This document shows, one piece after another, positions 41,967-50,874 of a stretch of 64,000 nt of DNA. The stretch covers positions 62,001-126,000 of the forward strand of contig NZ_FQUS01000013.1 of NCBI RefSeq assembly GCF_900129315.1. Reading direction: 5' to 3'. The notes beneath the pieces are model-generated. The model did no database searches and was not told where the DNA came from. It saw nothing but the letters and a program-made list of their open reading frames with translations. This stretch comes from Fodinibius roseus (lineage in GTDB: Bacteria; Bacteroidota; Rhodothermia; Balneolales; Balneolaceae). The first letter of the stretch is position 1, and each line of letters begins with the position of its first letter. Both the position numbers and the translations under genes were made by a program.

Positions 41967-42779
41967 ATGAAATTCCTGACGAACATAGTACCTGTTACCA
42001 TCCCGCTGCCCTCGCTGGCGGTGGTGATGGTTTTCGGTCTGGCAGCGGCCGCCCGGGCCCAGACGGACAGGGTACTGGTTCCGTCGGGATCATTTCATTC
42101 CGTAATGCCCGAAGTGAAGGGAGAAGCCGTTCCGGTAGATTCTTTCTATCTGGATATTACAGCTGTAACCAATGAGAAGTTTGCAGAGTTTACAGATCAA
42201 AATGAAAATTGGCGGCCGGATGAAGTACCGGCTGTATTTACAAACAAAGGGTATTTGAAACACTGGCAAGAAGAAGGCCACAAGCCGGATTATGAGCGTA
42301 TTGGCCGTGAACGTCCCGTAACTAATGTGTCATGGTTTGCCGCAAATGCGTATTGTCAATGGAGCGGGGGACGCCTTCCCACACTGAATGAGTGGGAATA
42401 TTCCGCACAACTCATGGATTTCGATTCATCCGAAGCGGTAAGTGAATTTACCGCAAAATTAGTCAGCTGGTACTCCAGTGTGGACACCAATAACCTCGGA
42501 GAAGTAGGATCTACCGGTATAGAAACCCGAGTAGGCGTGAAGGACCAGTTCGGGCTAATCATGGAATGGGTGCAGGATTTTAAACCACCCGTTTCCGACG
42601 ATCTTTCCCTGGATTGCGGTACGGTCGGAAGAATGCAGCAGCTCGGCAACGCATACAGCTATGCCGCTTCTATCCGCTATATTACCCGCATGAGCTATAA
42701 TCCCAAAAGCTCCATCGGCACGATGGGCTTTCGCTGCGCCTATGATATTGGCCCGAAACTCGAATCGAACGAACCATAA
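41967..42779 (+). CDS. nirV: NirV-like SUMF1/FGE-fold protein, module 2
   Basis: 270 aa, exported by a signal peptide ending near AAAARAQTD. It has the same fold and order as the protein at 38779: FYLDITAVTNEKFAEFTDQ, RPVTNVSWFAANAYCQWSGG, RLPTLNEWEYSAQ, MEWVQDF and TMGFRCAYD. It differs in a Cys at DCGTVGR instead of FYCAAG and has an extra Cys in AYCQW. It starts 44 bp after nirK and 6 bp before the next SCO gene, so it is co-transcribed. Confidence 0.9.
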   Translation: MKFLTNIVPVTIPLPSLAVVMVFGLAAAARAQTDRVLVPSGSFHSVMPEVKGEAVPVDSFYLDITAVTNEKFAEFTDQNENWRPDEVPAVFTNKGYLKHWQEEGHKPDYERIGRERPVTNVSWFAANAYCQWSGGRLPTLNEWEYSAQLMDFDSSEAVSEFTAKLVSWYSSVDTNNLGEVGSTGIETRVGVKDQFGLIMEWVQDFKPPVSDDLSLDCGTVGRMQQLGNAYSYAASIRYITRMSYNPKSSIGTMGFRCAYDIGPKLESNEP

Positions 42780-42785
42780 AAAAAC

Positions 42786-43394
42786 ATGAAAACACTTCCC
42801 ATCATATTGATCTTCCTTTTTGGGGGGACATATTTGTATGCCCAGCATCACCACGCAGCGGATAACGAACTGGAAGCCGGGAAAATAAATGCCGGGCACT
42901 CGCTGTATCACCTGGATGCCCCGTGGACAACTCACCGGGATGAAACTGTCAAGCTCAGCGATTTCAGAGGATCGCCTATTATTGTTGTAATGTTTTATGG
43001 AAACTGCAGGGAAGTGTGCCCGATTTTAATTCAGGATACCTGGCGCCTGTACAACAGGGTAGATACCTCCCGGAGAGAAACGGTGAAGGTGCTGGCCATT
43101 ACTTTCGATACCGAAAATGATACTCCCGAGGTATTACGGGAATACGCGAACTATGAACAGCTGGATATTCCCGGCTGGCATTTCATGACCTCCGAAGACG
43201 CAACTGTTCGCAGCCTTGCCATGATGCTGGGCGTGCAGTACTCAAAAAAGAGCGATGGCCATTTTGCTCATACCAATCTTGTCACGGTATTGGATGAAGA
43301 AGGCAAAATCGCCCGGCGTGTCGAAGGATTAAACCAGCCAATGGAAGAAGCGGCCGCTGTCATTGATAGTATGAATAAGGAGGAAAAGCTATGA
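42786..43394 (+). CDS. SCO-family copper chaperone, module 2
   Basis: 202 aa with a signal peptide followed by a His-rich start (AQHHHAADN). The copper motif is CREVC in FYGNCREVCPILIQD, and the third ligand His is in FAHTNLVTVL. It resembles the module 1 SCO but is shorter and lacks the lipobox and Met-rich linker. It ends overlapping the next gene by 4 bp. Confidence 0.92.
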   Translation: MKTLPIILIFLFGGTYLYAQHHHAADNELEAGKINAGHSLYHLDAPWTTHRDETVKLSDFRGSPIIVVMFYGNCREVCPILIQDTWRLYNRVDTSRRETVKVLAITFDTENDTPEVLREYANYEQLDIPGWHFMTSEDATVRSLAMMLGVQYSKKSDGHFAHTNLVTVLDEEGKIARRVEGLNQPMEEAAAVIDSMNKEEKL

Positions 43395-43846
43395 AGTATT
43401 CTGCAATATTATTTTTCTTTGGCTGTTTATGGATGGGCAACGAGGTGCTTGCCCATAAGAGTCAAACGCTTTATATAGATACGGTTAGCGTTGAAGTCCA
43501 CGGCACAGGTGAAAAGGCGCGATTTGAACCCGCTGTTGTAACCATTAGTCCGGGCGATGTCCTTCAGTTCGTAGTACGTGAGGGACGACATACCGTAACC
43601 GCTTATCATCCTGACAACCGGCGCCCTCTTAGAATGCCCGGATCAGCCGAATCTTTTGACTCCGGATTGCTGGCAAGTGGTGATGTCTGGTTTTTGACGA
43701 TCTCCCTCGCGGGCGTGTATGATTATTACTGCCTCCCGCACGAACAAATGGGCCACGCGGGACGCATTATTGCGGGTGCTGTTGAGGCTGTACCGGACTA
43801 CCCTGCAGAAGGCATGCCTCCGGCTGTACTCAAGATATTTAATTAA
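43391..43846 (+). CDS. Plastocyanin/halocyanin-like cupredoxin
   Basis: 151 aa with a signal peptide. A single cupredoxin domain has His in GRHTVTAYHPDN and the C-terminal cluster YYCLPHEQMGHAGRI (Cys, His, Met), a complete type 1 copper site of the pseudoazurin type. It starts inside the SCO stop codon (ATGA overlap). It probably passes electrons to the nitrite reductase. Confidence 0.9.
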   Translation: MKYSAILFFFGCLWMGNEVLAHKSQTLYIDTVSVEVHGTGEKARFEPAVVTISPGDVLQFVVREGRHTVTAYHPDNRRPLRMPGSAESFDSGLLASGDVWFLTISLAGVYDYYCLPHEQMGHAGRIIAGAVEAVPDYPAEGMPPAVLKIFN

Positions 43847-43847
43847 A

Positions 43848-43987
43848 AGAGGGCCTTGATTAACCATGGGTTTTGTTCAACAGCATCCCCTGAGCGATTT
43901 TAAAACCGCAGTGTATACACAATACATGAGAATGTTGAAATCGCGAACATGCAGCATTTGGGCAAAACAACGGTTTTGCAAAGGCCT
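43848..43987 (+). repeat. Dispersed intergenic palindromic repeat, copy 3
   Basis: The arms are AGAGGGCCTTGATTAACC and GGTTTTGCAAAGGCCT. The inner pair AGCGATTTTAAAAC / GAAATCGCG is also complementary. It lies between the cupredoxin and azurin genes and shares the AAAACAACGGTTTTGCA right arm with the 51625 copy. Confidence 0.75.
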
Positions 43988-44047
43988 ATAAAAATGAATC
44001 ATTTTAACTACACAACACAAACAAATAAATCCCAACGAGGACCTATT

Positions 44048-44503
44048 ATGAAATCACTAACAAAAATAACAGTAATTCTGGCCGTTTTATTCACCGGCAT
44101 TGTTTCATCGGCGATGGCGCAGAGAACTATAGAAATCATTGGAACCGATCACATGAAGTTTGACGTGACGACGATTGAAGCCACCCCCGGCGAGGAGATT
44201 ACCATCAGGCTTACCACCAAGAGTAACCTCCCCAAGCAGGCGATGGCTCACAACGTGGTGGTCGTAGACAACGATATTGATGTTAATGAATTTGCAAACG
44301 CTTCGGCCCGTGCCCGCGATAACCAGTACCTTGCTCCGGACTACGAGGATGATATCATTGCAGCCACGGATTTAGCCGGCGGCGGTGAAACCGTTGAGGT
44401 AACCTTTACGGTGCCCGAAGAGGAAGGCGATTATGAATATATCTGCTCCTTCCCGGGACACTATGCAGCCGGTATGAAGGGAGTATTGACCGTCAAACAG
44501 TAA
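44048..44503 (+). CDS. Azurin-like copper protein
   Basis: 151 aa from the ATG at 44048, preceded by GAGGA; longer in-frame starts run into repeat copy 3 and are not used. The signal peptide is ILAVLFTGIVSSAMAQ. The azurin domain shows EIIGTDHMKFD, the His ligand in AMAHNVVVV, and ICSFPGHYAAGM with Cys, His and Met. It is a paralogue of the lipoprotein at 24579, without anchor and insertion. It is a soluble periplasmic electron donor for NirK, followed by a terminator. Confidence 0.95.
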   Translation: MKSLTKITVILAVLFTGIVSSAMAQRTIEIIGTDHMKFDVTTIEATPGEEITIRLTTKSNLPKQAMAHNVVVVDNDIDVNEFANASARARDNQYLAPDYEDDIIAATDLAGGGETVEVTFTVPEEEGDYEYICSFPGHYAAGMKGVLTVKQ

Positions 44504-44536
44504 TAACGGTTTACATACTTCCTATGTTTTATCGAG

Positions 44537-44587
44537 AGACCCGGGAGAAAACGTGCTTCGGCAGTTACTCTTCCGGGTCTTTTTTTA
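44537..44587 (+). terminator. Rho-independent terminator after azurin
   Basis: Stem AGACCCGG (44537-44544) / CCGGGTCT (44573-44580) enclosing about 28 bases with a small inner hairpin, followed by seven T residues. It closes the nitrite-reductase region. Confidence 0.85.
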
Positions 44588-44698
44588 TCCACCCGTATTT
44601 GGAACTGTGCAGTGACTTGCCCGGCGCAAGAAACGCATCATGCAATTCCTTTCGCTTACAGCCCTTCCCCCTGCGTCAAGCCTCATGGCTCATTTCAA

Positions 44699-45490
44699 TC
44701 ACTCCTTGAGAATCGATTCATCCAGCATGTCCGTATCCTCAAACACAAAATAATTGGCGAAATAGATCCCTAAAAATACCGACAGGATCGTACCGGAGAA
44801 GATGGCCACCATAATCATAATCTGGTATTTGATAGCTATAACGGGAGAGCTGCCGCTGAGGATTTGCCCCGTCATCATACCGGGCAGTGAAACCAATCCG
44901 ATAGTAGCCATAGAAGCCAGCGTGGGATTGGCAGATTTCTGCAGGGCTTCGCTGATAAAGGAATGCAATGCCTCGTTCCGGGTGGCGCCGCAGGCAAGAA
45001 AAAACTGGTAGCGCTCCCTGTGCTCACTCAAACTGTAATAAAACGCATTGATACCGATGACGTTGCTACGCAGACAGTTTCCGAGCACCATGCCGGTAAT
45101 AGGGATGGTGTACTGAGCAGCCAGGAATTTCGGAAGCTGAATCACCGCCTCCAGGAAAAAGAGATCAATGACAATAATACCCAGGAAAGTCGCACCGAAC
45201 ACAGGGATCAAAAGTGATTTCCTGCGTTTGAGATCGCTGCGGTCGATGGTGGCGAAATCGGCCACCAGCACCATAATCATGATCCAGCCGGCATTTATCC
45301 ACGCATTATCGTACTCAAAAAGGTATTCCAGGTAGTACCCGACGAACAGCAGTTGCAAGACCATCCGCAGCGAAGCGGTAAACAGTTTCCTGTTGAGCCC
45401 GGTCCGATACTTCCACAAGATCCAGGCCGGCAGCAGCAAAATAAGGAAGGCAATCGCAAGTTGTATCCACGAAAGATCTATAATGTCCAT
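44699..45490 (-). CDS. fetB: FetB-type ABC permease
   Basis: 263 aa with about seven membrane helices, from the UPF0014/FetB family of iron export permeases. Visible motifs include LRMVLQLLFVGYYLEYLF, IPITGMVLGNCLRSNVIGIN and ISEALQKSANPTLASMATIG. It is paired with an ATPase that ends at its start codon (shared base at 45490). In E. coli FetAB exports iron under oxidative stress. Here the pair lies next to copper genes, so metal specificity is not settled. Confidence 0.9.
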   Translation of the reverse strand: MDIIDLSWIQLAIAFLILLLPAWILWKYRTGLNRKLFTASLRMVLQLLFVGYYLEYLFEYDNAWINAGWIMIMVLVADFATIDRSDLKRRKSLLIPVFGATFLGIIVIDLFFLEAVIQLPKFLAAQYTIPITGMVLGNCLRSNVIGINAFYYSLSEHRERYQFFLACGATRNEALHSFISEALQKSANPTLASMATIGLVSLPGMMTGQILSGSSPVIAIKYQIMIMVAIFSGTILSVFLGIYFANYFVFEDTDMLDESILKE

Positions 45491-46107
45491 TAGTTTAGCT
45501 CTATGATGTTATCGGCGTGTTCAACCCAGAAAGGATCGTGGGAGGTGGAGACGATCGTTTTATTTGTATGTGCAAGCAATAGATCGGCTGCGCGCCGTTT
45601 AGAGGCCCGGTCAAGGGCCGAGGTAGGTTCGTCTAACAGCAGAATCGGTTTGTCCAGCAGGTGGCAGATCGCCAGTCCCACGCGCTGACGCTGTCCGGTC
45701 GAGAGATCCCTGAACGGTTTGTCAAGGTTGTCACCGGACAACCCCAATTGATTTAATGTACTGATGCAGGTTTCGCGGCCGGGGATCTTTGCCTGGTTGA
45801 TTGCAAAACGAAACGGCTTCCGGATAACCTCATCCACGGTTCCGCTGCCCAGATCCAGATCCTGCGGCAGCCAGGCGGTGTTCCTTCGTATTTCCCGCCG
45901 GCCCTTGCCGCTGTGAAATTGAATGGATCCTCCGGCAGGCTTCAGAAATCCCAGGAATAGTTTCAGCAAAGTGCTTTTTCCCGAACCGGACTCCCCTTTG
46001 AGGATCGTATGCTTTCCCCCCGGGATCCGGAAGCTGAACCCTTCCATCACCACTTCATCGCCGAATCGGACCGTCAAATCGGAACAGGTTATGAGCGTGT
46101 TTGTCAT
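45490..46107 (-). CDS. fetA: FetA-type ABC transporter ATPase
   Basis: About 205 aa from the ATG at 46107; a longer frame to 46155 is open but begins in the DoxX remnant. Walker A is LKGESGSGKSTLLKLFLG, the signature is LSTGQRQRVGLAI, and Walker B is PILLLDEPTSALD. The H-loop STSHDPFW follows. It powers the downstream permease. Its start overlaps the stop of the DoxX-like fragment (ATGA). Confidence 0.93.
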   Translation of the reverse strand: MTNTLITCSDLTVRFGDEVVMEGFSFRIPGGKHTILKGESGSGKSTLLKLFLGFLKPAGGSIQFHSGKGRREIRRNTAWLPQDLDLGSGTVDEVIRKPFRFAINQAKIPGRETCISTLNQLGLSGDNLDKPFRDLSTGQRQRVGLAICHLLDKPILLLDEPTSALDRASKRRAADLLLAHTNKTIVSTSHDPFWVEHADNIIELN

Positions 46108-46292
46108 CGGTGCCCCCCCTTTTCCCCGATCGTAAACTGTCGATCGAACGACCATCGCCCCCCCCTGATCAGCAGAAAGAGACTGCTCAAAAACATAGCA
46201 AGGTCCGCGCGCATTTCGTGAGCCATCGGCCAGAAGCCATAGCTGGAAAGTTCACGAAGCGTAAAGGGACCAAAGGAAGCTCCGAACAAAAC
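46104..46292 (-). pseudogene. DoxX-family C-terminal fragment
   Basis: Translation of the last 62 codons reads VLFGASFGPFTLRELSSYGF, WPMAHEMRADLAMFLSSLFL and LIRGGRWSFDRQ, the end of DoxX-type membrane proteins. The open frame extends to 46415, but the preceding residues are unlike DoxX and A+T-rich. The gene therefore seems to have lost its first two thirds. It still overlaps fetA by 4 bp, so it once led the fetAB operon. Confidence 0.6.
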
Positions 46293-46472
46293 CTGCAGCA
46301 GTTCGGAGTCGTTACGGGTCTTTTTTCGCATTTGTACCAGAAAGAGAACATATTGATACTGATATTTGTTTAAAAACCTATTGCTATTCACATGCATGCA
46401 TTCTGATATGTTCAATATACCGGGCTAAACAACTATGGTATATAAATTTTCTGTTTATAAAAAGTATTTTGC

Positions 46473-46614
46473 AGGAGGCTTTGGTAAACCAGGGGGAGGA
46501 CAATACCAACCCCAGAGCGATTTTAAAAATCGTGTTATACAAACCATGGATGAGGATTTCGAAATTGTGATAATGTAATGATTGGGTACAACTACGGTTT
46601 TACATTGGACTCCT
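46473..46614 (+). repeat. Dispersed intergenic palindromic repeat, copy 4
   Basis: The left arm is AGGAGGCTTTGGTAAACCAG, and the right side ACGGTTTTACATTGGACTCC is more diverged than in the other copies. The inner AGCGATTTTAAAAAT / TTTCGAAAT pair is kept. It lies about 100 bp before the S9 peptidase gene. Confidence 0.6.
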
Positions 46615-46709
46615 GTAAAACACTTTTATTAGTGGAAGTGACACAAAAATGCTAAGTTTAGCCATTAGTTTTGATCAATCGATTTTTATCAATTCATAAA
46701 AGTAAGCGT

Positions 46710-48758
46710 ATGGAATTTCAACGAATACAAAAACGACTGTTTTCGATTCTGATCTGTATCATACTTCCTGCCATGGCACCGGGACAGGATTCATCACCGG
46801 AACAGGGGTTGACGCCCCTCCAGGTAGCTCACCTGCAGCAGGTTGATGAAATTGCCCTGTCTCCTTCCGGCGAGAAGGCCGCCTACACCCTAAGCAAGCA
46901 GGCTGACCCGCGGAAGAAAAACAAACCGGCTGAAAGCAGCCTGTATGTGCGCAATTTGTCATCACCGGAATCCATTCCGTTTGTAACAACCATGGATGTC
47001 AGCAATATCGCCTTTCGTCCCCACCAGGGAAGTATTACGTTTTTAGGCAAACGTGAAAAGGACAAAAAGGTCGGGCTGTTCGAAATTTCATTATCCGGCG
47101 GAGAGGCCCGGCGCATCTTATCCTTTCCTACCGGTATAAGCGATTATTCATGGGCGTCTGACGGTAAACTGCTGGCCTTCCTGGCCCCTGATACCACTAC
47201 TGAACCGGAACCAACCCTCCCCTACGAACCGAGAATTTATGAGGAGAACCTTACAAACCAGCGCGGCTTTATAACGGATCTGTCCACCGAAAATAATCCA
47301 CCACGGCAGATACAGGTGGAGGGTTCGGTGTACCAGGCAGAATGGGGACCCGAACAAAAAAAGCTGGCCATCGCAGCGGCACCAACCCCCCTCGTAGATG
47401 ACTACTACATGCACCAGCAGGTAATGATTCTGGATTCCCTGGGACAGCAGACACTGGTGGAAGTAGACCACGAGGGGAAACTGGGTCCTCTGGAATGGAG
47501 CCCGGACGGGACGAAGCTGGCGATGCTGGGTGGTGCCGATATCCACGATCCGGCCCCGGCCCGGCTGCATATCGTCTCGGCGGCAGATGGATCCGTGCAG
47601 CAACTTCAACCCCGGTTTGAGGGGGCGTTTGAGCAATTCCAGTGGACCGGAGAAAATGAACTTCACTACCTGGCCAGCAAAGGTGTCTGGTCCATCTACG
47701 GCAGCATCACCGCAGACGGGTCCACTATGGAGCCCGTTATTGATGAAGGAGGTCCCTACCTGGAGAGCTTTGATCGGGCTGCTGACGGTACCGTTATTTT
47801 CGTTGCCGACCATGCCACACATCCACAGGAGTTGTACCACTATCATGCGGATAAAGATACGGTCCAGCGACTGACAAACAGCAACAAATGGCTGGCGGAT
47901 GTCGCACTGGGAAGGCAGGAAGCCGTCAGCTGGACCGCCTCTGACAGTACGGTCTTGCAGGGACTGCTGATATACCCACTTGACTATCAAAAAGGGAAAA
48001 AATACCCCTTGATAACGACGGTACACGGGGGACCCGAAGCGCACTATGACAATGGCTGGCTCACAAGTTATTCCACTCCGGGACAGATGGGGGCGGCAGA
48101 GGACTATTTTGTTTTTTATCCCAATTACCGGGGTAGTACAGGGCGGGGCGAGGAGTTCGCCAAAAGCAGCCAGGCTGATATGGCCGGCGCAGAGTTCGAT
48201 GATATTGTCGCAGGAGTCGACGAATTAATCAAGGGGGGGCTGGTGGATTCATCCAAAGTAGGCGTCACCGGCGGCTCATACGGGGGATACGCCACAGGCT
48301 GGATGGCCACGCGCTATACCAACCGCTTTGCGGCCGGAGTGATGTTTGTGGGTATCAGCAACAATATTTCGAAATGGGGGACCAGCGATATTCCTGAAGA
48401 GCTGTACCTGGTGCACGCCCGCGAGCGGATCTGGCATGATTACCAGGGGTTTTTAGAACGAAGTCCTATCTATTATGCCGGCCAATCGGAAACGCCGCTG
48501 CTCATCATGCATGGCGAGGAGGACACCCGCGTCGATCCGGGCCAGTCGTATGAGCTCTACCGCCATATTAAAACCCGCACTGATACGCCCGTGCGCCTGG
48601 TACTATACCCCGGAGAGGGACATGGCAATGTAAATGCCACCGCCCGATACGACTATAATATCCGCATGATGCGCTGGTTTAACAAGTATTTGAAAGGCGA
48701 AATGGATAACCAGCCGGACAGCGAACTGGAGATGCAAAGCAGATCCGTCCGAAGCTAA
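46710..48758 (+). CDS. S9-family serine peptidase (prolyl oligopeptidase type)
   Basis: About 682 aa, exported (signal SILICIILPAMAPGQ). The ATG at 46710 is chosen over the TTG at 46671. The N-terminal beta-propeller (about 30-430) has WSPDGTKLAML-type strands. The C-terminal alpha/beta hydrolase has the nucleophile motif GVTGGSYGGYATGWMATRY, the Asp region HGEEDTRVDPGQS and the catalytic His in GEGHGN. It is a DPP IV/acylaminoacyl-peptidase-like enzyme in the periplasm. It is a single gene. Confidence 0.95.
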   Translation: MEFQRIQKRLFSILICIILPAMAPGQDSSPEQGLTPLQVAHLQQVDEIALSPSGEKAAYTLSKQADPRKKNKPAESSLYVRNLSSPESIPFVTTMDVSNIAFRPHQGSITFLGKREKDKKVGLFEISLSGGEARRILSFPTGISDYSWASDGKLLAFLAPDTTTEPEPTLPYEPRIYEENLTNQRGFITDLSTENNPPRQIQVEGSVYQAEWGPEQKKLAIAAAPTPLVDDYYMHQQVMILDSLGQQTLVEVDHEGKLGPLEWSPDGTKLAMLGGADIHDPAPARLHIVSAADGSVQQLQPRFEGAFEQFQWTGENELHYLASKGVWSIYGSITADGSTMEPVIDEGGPYLESFDRAADGTVIFVADHATHPQELYHYHADKDTVQRLTNSNKWLADVALGRQEAVSWTASDSTVLQGLLIYPLDYQKGKKYPLITTVHGGPEAHYDNGWLTSYSTPGQMGAAEDYFVFYPNYRGSTGRGEEFAKSSQADMAGAEFDDIVAGVDELIKGGLVDSSKVGVTGGSYGGYATGWMATRYTNRFAAGVMFVGISNNISKWGTSDIPEELYLVHARERIWHDYQGFLERSPIYYAGQSETPLLIMHGEEDTRVDPGQSYELYRHIKTRTDTPVRLVLYPGEGHGNVNATARYDYNIRMMRWFNKYLKGEMDNQPDSELEMQSRSVRS

Positions 48759-49032
48759 GGGCCTGATCTTTTGGGGTCCTGAGGGGAGCCTGTACGGCGG
48801 ATTAGGCATAAAATTGTAAAATGATATATATGGAGATTGCTTTTATCTTGTTAACTATTACTTTTAAGTAATGCGTGGTGTGGCTAACTGGCCTGACAGC
48901 GTGCCAAGGGAAATTAACTCCTGTTAGTGTCCTTGCCAAACCAATAGTAACAGGTTTTATGGACACTGAAGACCTATTGAAAACCAACTGCACAACGCGT
49001 TTTATGTTATGATTAACTAACTCCTTACCGTT

Positions 49033-50058
49033 ATGACAAAATTGATCTCAACGCTCATTGCTGTATTGTTCATCGTTTCTGCTTTTGTCTTAACCGAACA
49101 GCCCAAAACGAATGTAGAGACGGATGCAGAGGTAGAGGTATCCATAACCGAATGGGAAGTGCCCTGGGAAGACAGCCGTCCCCGTGATCCTTATGTAGCT
49201 CCTGACGGCGATATCTGGTTTGTCGGACAACGTTCCCATTATGTGGCGGAGTTCGATCCCGATACGGAAGATTTTCAAAAATTTGATCTGCAAGAGGGTG
49301 CCGGTCCCCATACCGTTATTGTAGATGAGGATGGAACGCCCTGGTACGCCGGCAACCGCGCCAACCATATCGGTACCGTCAATCCTGAAAGCGGAGAAAT
49401 CAATAAATATATGATGCCGGATGACAACAGCGCCCGCGACCCGCATACGATGGCCTTTAACCATGAAGGTGATATCTGGTTTACCTCGCAGGGCGCCAAC
49501 TCGGTCGGTAAGCTGGACGTGGAAACCGGAAACCCCCAAATCATAGCCGTGCCGACCCCGCGGGCGCGTCCCTATGGAATCATTATGGACCGCAACATGG
49601 AACGTCCCTGGATTTGCCTGTTTGGCACTTATAAGCTGGCAACCGTCGATCCCGGTACGATGGAGCTCAAAGAAATCGAGCTTCCCAGCGAAGATGCACG
49701 TCCCCGCCGACTGGCTCAAACCTCGGACGGCGTGATCTGGTACGGCGATTATGCCCGCGGCTATATCGGCCGGTATAACCCGGAAGACGGCTCATTTGAA
49801 GAATGGGAGATGCCTTCCGGGGAACAGTCCCGTCCATATGCCGTGACCGCAGACGACCAGGATCGTATCTGGCTGGTAGAGACGGGCGTAAGTCCCAATA
49901 TGTTTGTAGGCTTTGATACCGACAAGGAAGCATTTATCAGCTCCACGCCAATTGAAAGCGGCGGGGGCACAGTGCGGCACATGGTCTTTCACGAACCCAC
50001 CCGTTCTATCTGGTTCGGGACCGATACCAATTATCTGGGACGGGCCCAAATTCAATAA
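49033..50058 (+). CDS. Virginiamycin B lyase-like beta-propeller protein
   Basis: 341 aa with an N-terminal signal or anchor (LISTLIAVLFIVSAFVL). Seven propeller blades repeat a DGDIWF motif: APDGDIWFVGQ, EDGTPWYAGN, HEGDIWFTSQ, SDGVIWYGDY, QDRIWLVETG and TRSIWFGTDT. This is the SMP-30/Vgb fold. True streptogramin lyases cannot be separated from other propellers by sight; secreted Vgb-like proteins are common in this group. It is followed by repeat copy 5. Confidence 0.88.
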   Translation: MTKLISTLIAVLFIVSAFVLTEQPKTNVETDAEVEVSITEWEVPWEDSRPRDPYVAPDGDIWFVGQRSHYVAEFDPDTEDFQKFDLQEGAGPHTVIVDEDGTPWYAGNRANHIGTVNPESGEINKYMMPDDNSARDPHTMAFNHEGDIWFTSQGANSVGKLDVETGNPQIIAVPTPRARPYGIIMDRNMERPWICLFGTYKLATVDPGTMELKEIELPSEDARPRRLAQTSDGVIWYGDYARGYIGRYNPEDGSFEEWEMPSGEQSRPYAVTADDQDRIWLVETGVSPNMFVGFDTDKEAFISSTPIESGGGTVRHMVFHEPTRSIWFGTDTNYLGRAQIQ

Positions 50059-50060
50059 AC

Positions 50061-50200
50061 GGAAGCTTTGAAAAACCGGGAATTTTAGTCAATATCAAAG
50101 CCTGACCGTATTCAAAAACACCCGATATAAGGCACGTATGAAGATGTTGAATGCGCAAAAATACAGGGATTGGCAAAAAAACGGTTTTGCAAAGCCTTCT
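50061..50200 (+). repeat. Dispersed intergenic palindromic repeat, copy 5
   Basis: The arms are GGAAGCTTTGAAAAACCGGG and ACGGTTTTGCAAAGCCTTCT. The inner blocks ATATCAAAGCCTGACCG and GATGTTGAATGCGCAAAA are shared with copy 1 (reverse). It is located between the Vgb-like gene and the CxxCH protein gene. Confidence 0.75.
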
Positions 50201-50232
50201 AACCACATATACCAGCTGAATTGCAGCCCCTC

Positions 50233-50255
50233 CTGACGGCGGTTCATGCCGTCAG
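50233..50255 (+). promoter_or_regulatory. Hairpin in leader of CxxCH protein gene
   Basis: A perfect 8-bp stem CTGACGGC/GCCGTCAG with a 7-base loop, 26 bp before the ATG at 50281. No T run follows, so it is not a simple terminator. It may act on translation. Confidence 0.4.
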
Positions 50256-50280
50256 ATGAGTGGTTTATACTGCACTTATT

Positions 50281-50874
50281 ATGTTACGACTGTTTATCCT
50301 TCCCGTCATGACCCTGCTGATGGCCGTTACGTTACCGGAGATTCCCAACGTGCCGGTACCGGGCGACGTGCCCCCTTATCCCGAGCATCTGACCGGCACT
50401 TTTACCGGCGGTTTCGGTGAACAAACCTGCCGGAGCTGTCATTTTGATTACGATCTAAATCCCGATGCAGGCCGGCTTGCTGTCTCGGGGATGCCGGAAC
50501 GTATTACGGGGGGAGAAACACTCGAAATCCTGATCCGACTGGAACGGGAACAGCTGGGACGCGGCGGCTTTCAGCTTTCGGCGCGATATGCGGACGGAAA
50601 ACAGGCGGGAAGCTTCGAAGTCGGGGATAATGACCGCACGATGTTCAGCAATGCCACATCCGAATCGGTGGAATATATTCAGCACTCTCCCGGCGGAAGT
50701 GAACCGCTCGGGGAACACGAAACAAGCTGGACCATAACCTGGCGGGCCCCGCAGTCGCTGGCCGGTCCGGTCACCTTTCATATTGCAGCCAATGCTGCGA
50801 ATGGGGATCAGTCGGAATTCGGCGACTTTATCTATACCGAAGAGATCACAGCGGCTATCGCACCAGATCGGTAA
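50281..50874 (+). CDS. Exported protein with one CxxCH heme motif
   Basis: About 197 aa from the ATG at 50281; the in-frame GTG at 50260 lies within the leader. The signal peptide is LFILPVMTLLMAVTLP. A single heme c site is in GFGEQTCRSCHFDYDL. The rest is a beta-sandwich with repeated Gly/Ser/Thr (ISGMPERITGGETLEIL ...), similar to Reeler/choice-of-anchor V domains. It is probably a periplasmic or surface cytochrome-like protein. The absence of other cytochromes beside it leaves the role open. Confidence 0.72.
   Translation: MLRLFILPVMTLLMAVTLPEIPNVPVPGDVPPYPEHLTGTFTGGFGEQTCRSCHFDYDLNPDAGRLAVSGMPERITGGETLEILIRLEREQLGRGGFQLSARYADGKQAGSFEVGDNDRTMFSNATSESVEYIQHSPGGSEPLGEHETSWTITWRAPQSLAGPVTFHIAANAANGDQSEFGDFIYTEEITAAIAPDR

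Noticed and set aside
37322-43394. Recent tandem duplication of the nirK module
   Set aside because: The two copies of each gene are too different by eye (anchors, fusion domain, copper-site loop), so an old duplication or separate acquisition is more likely.
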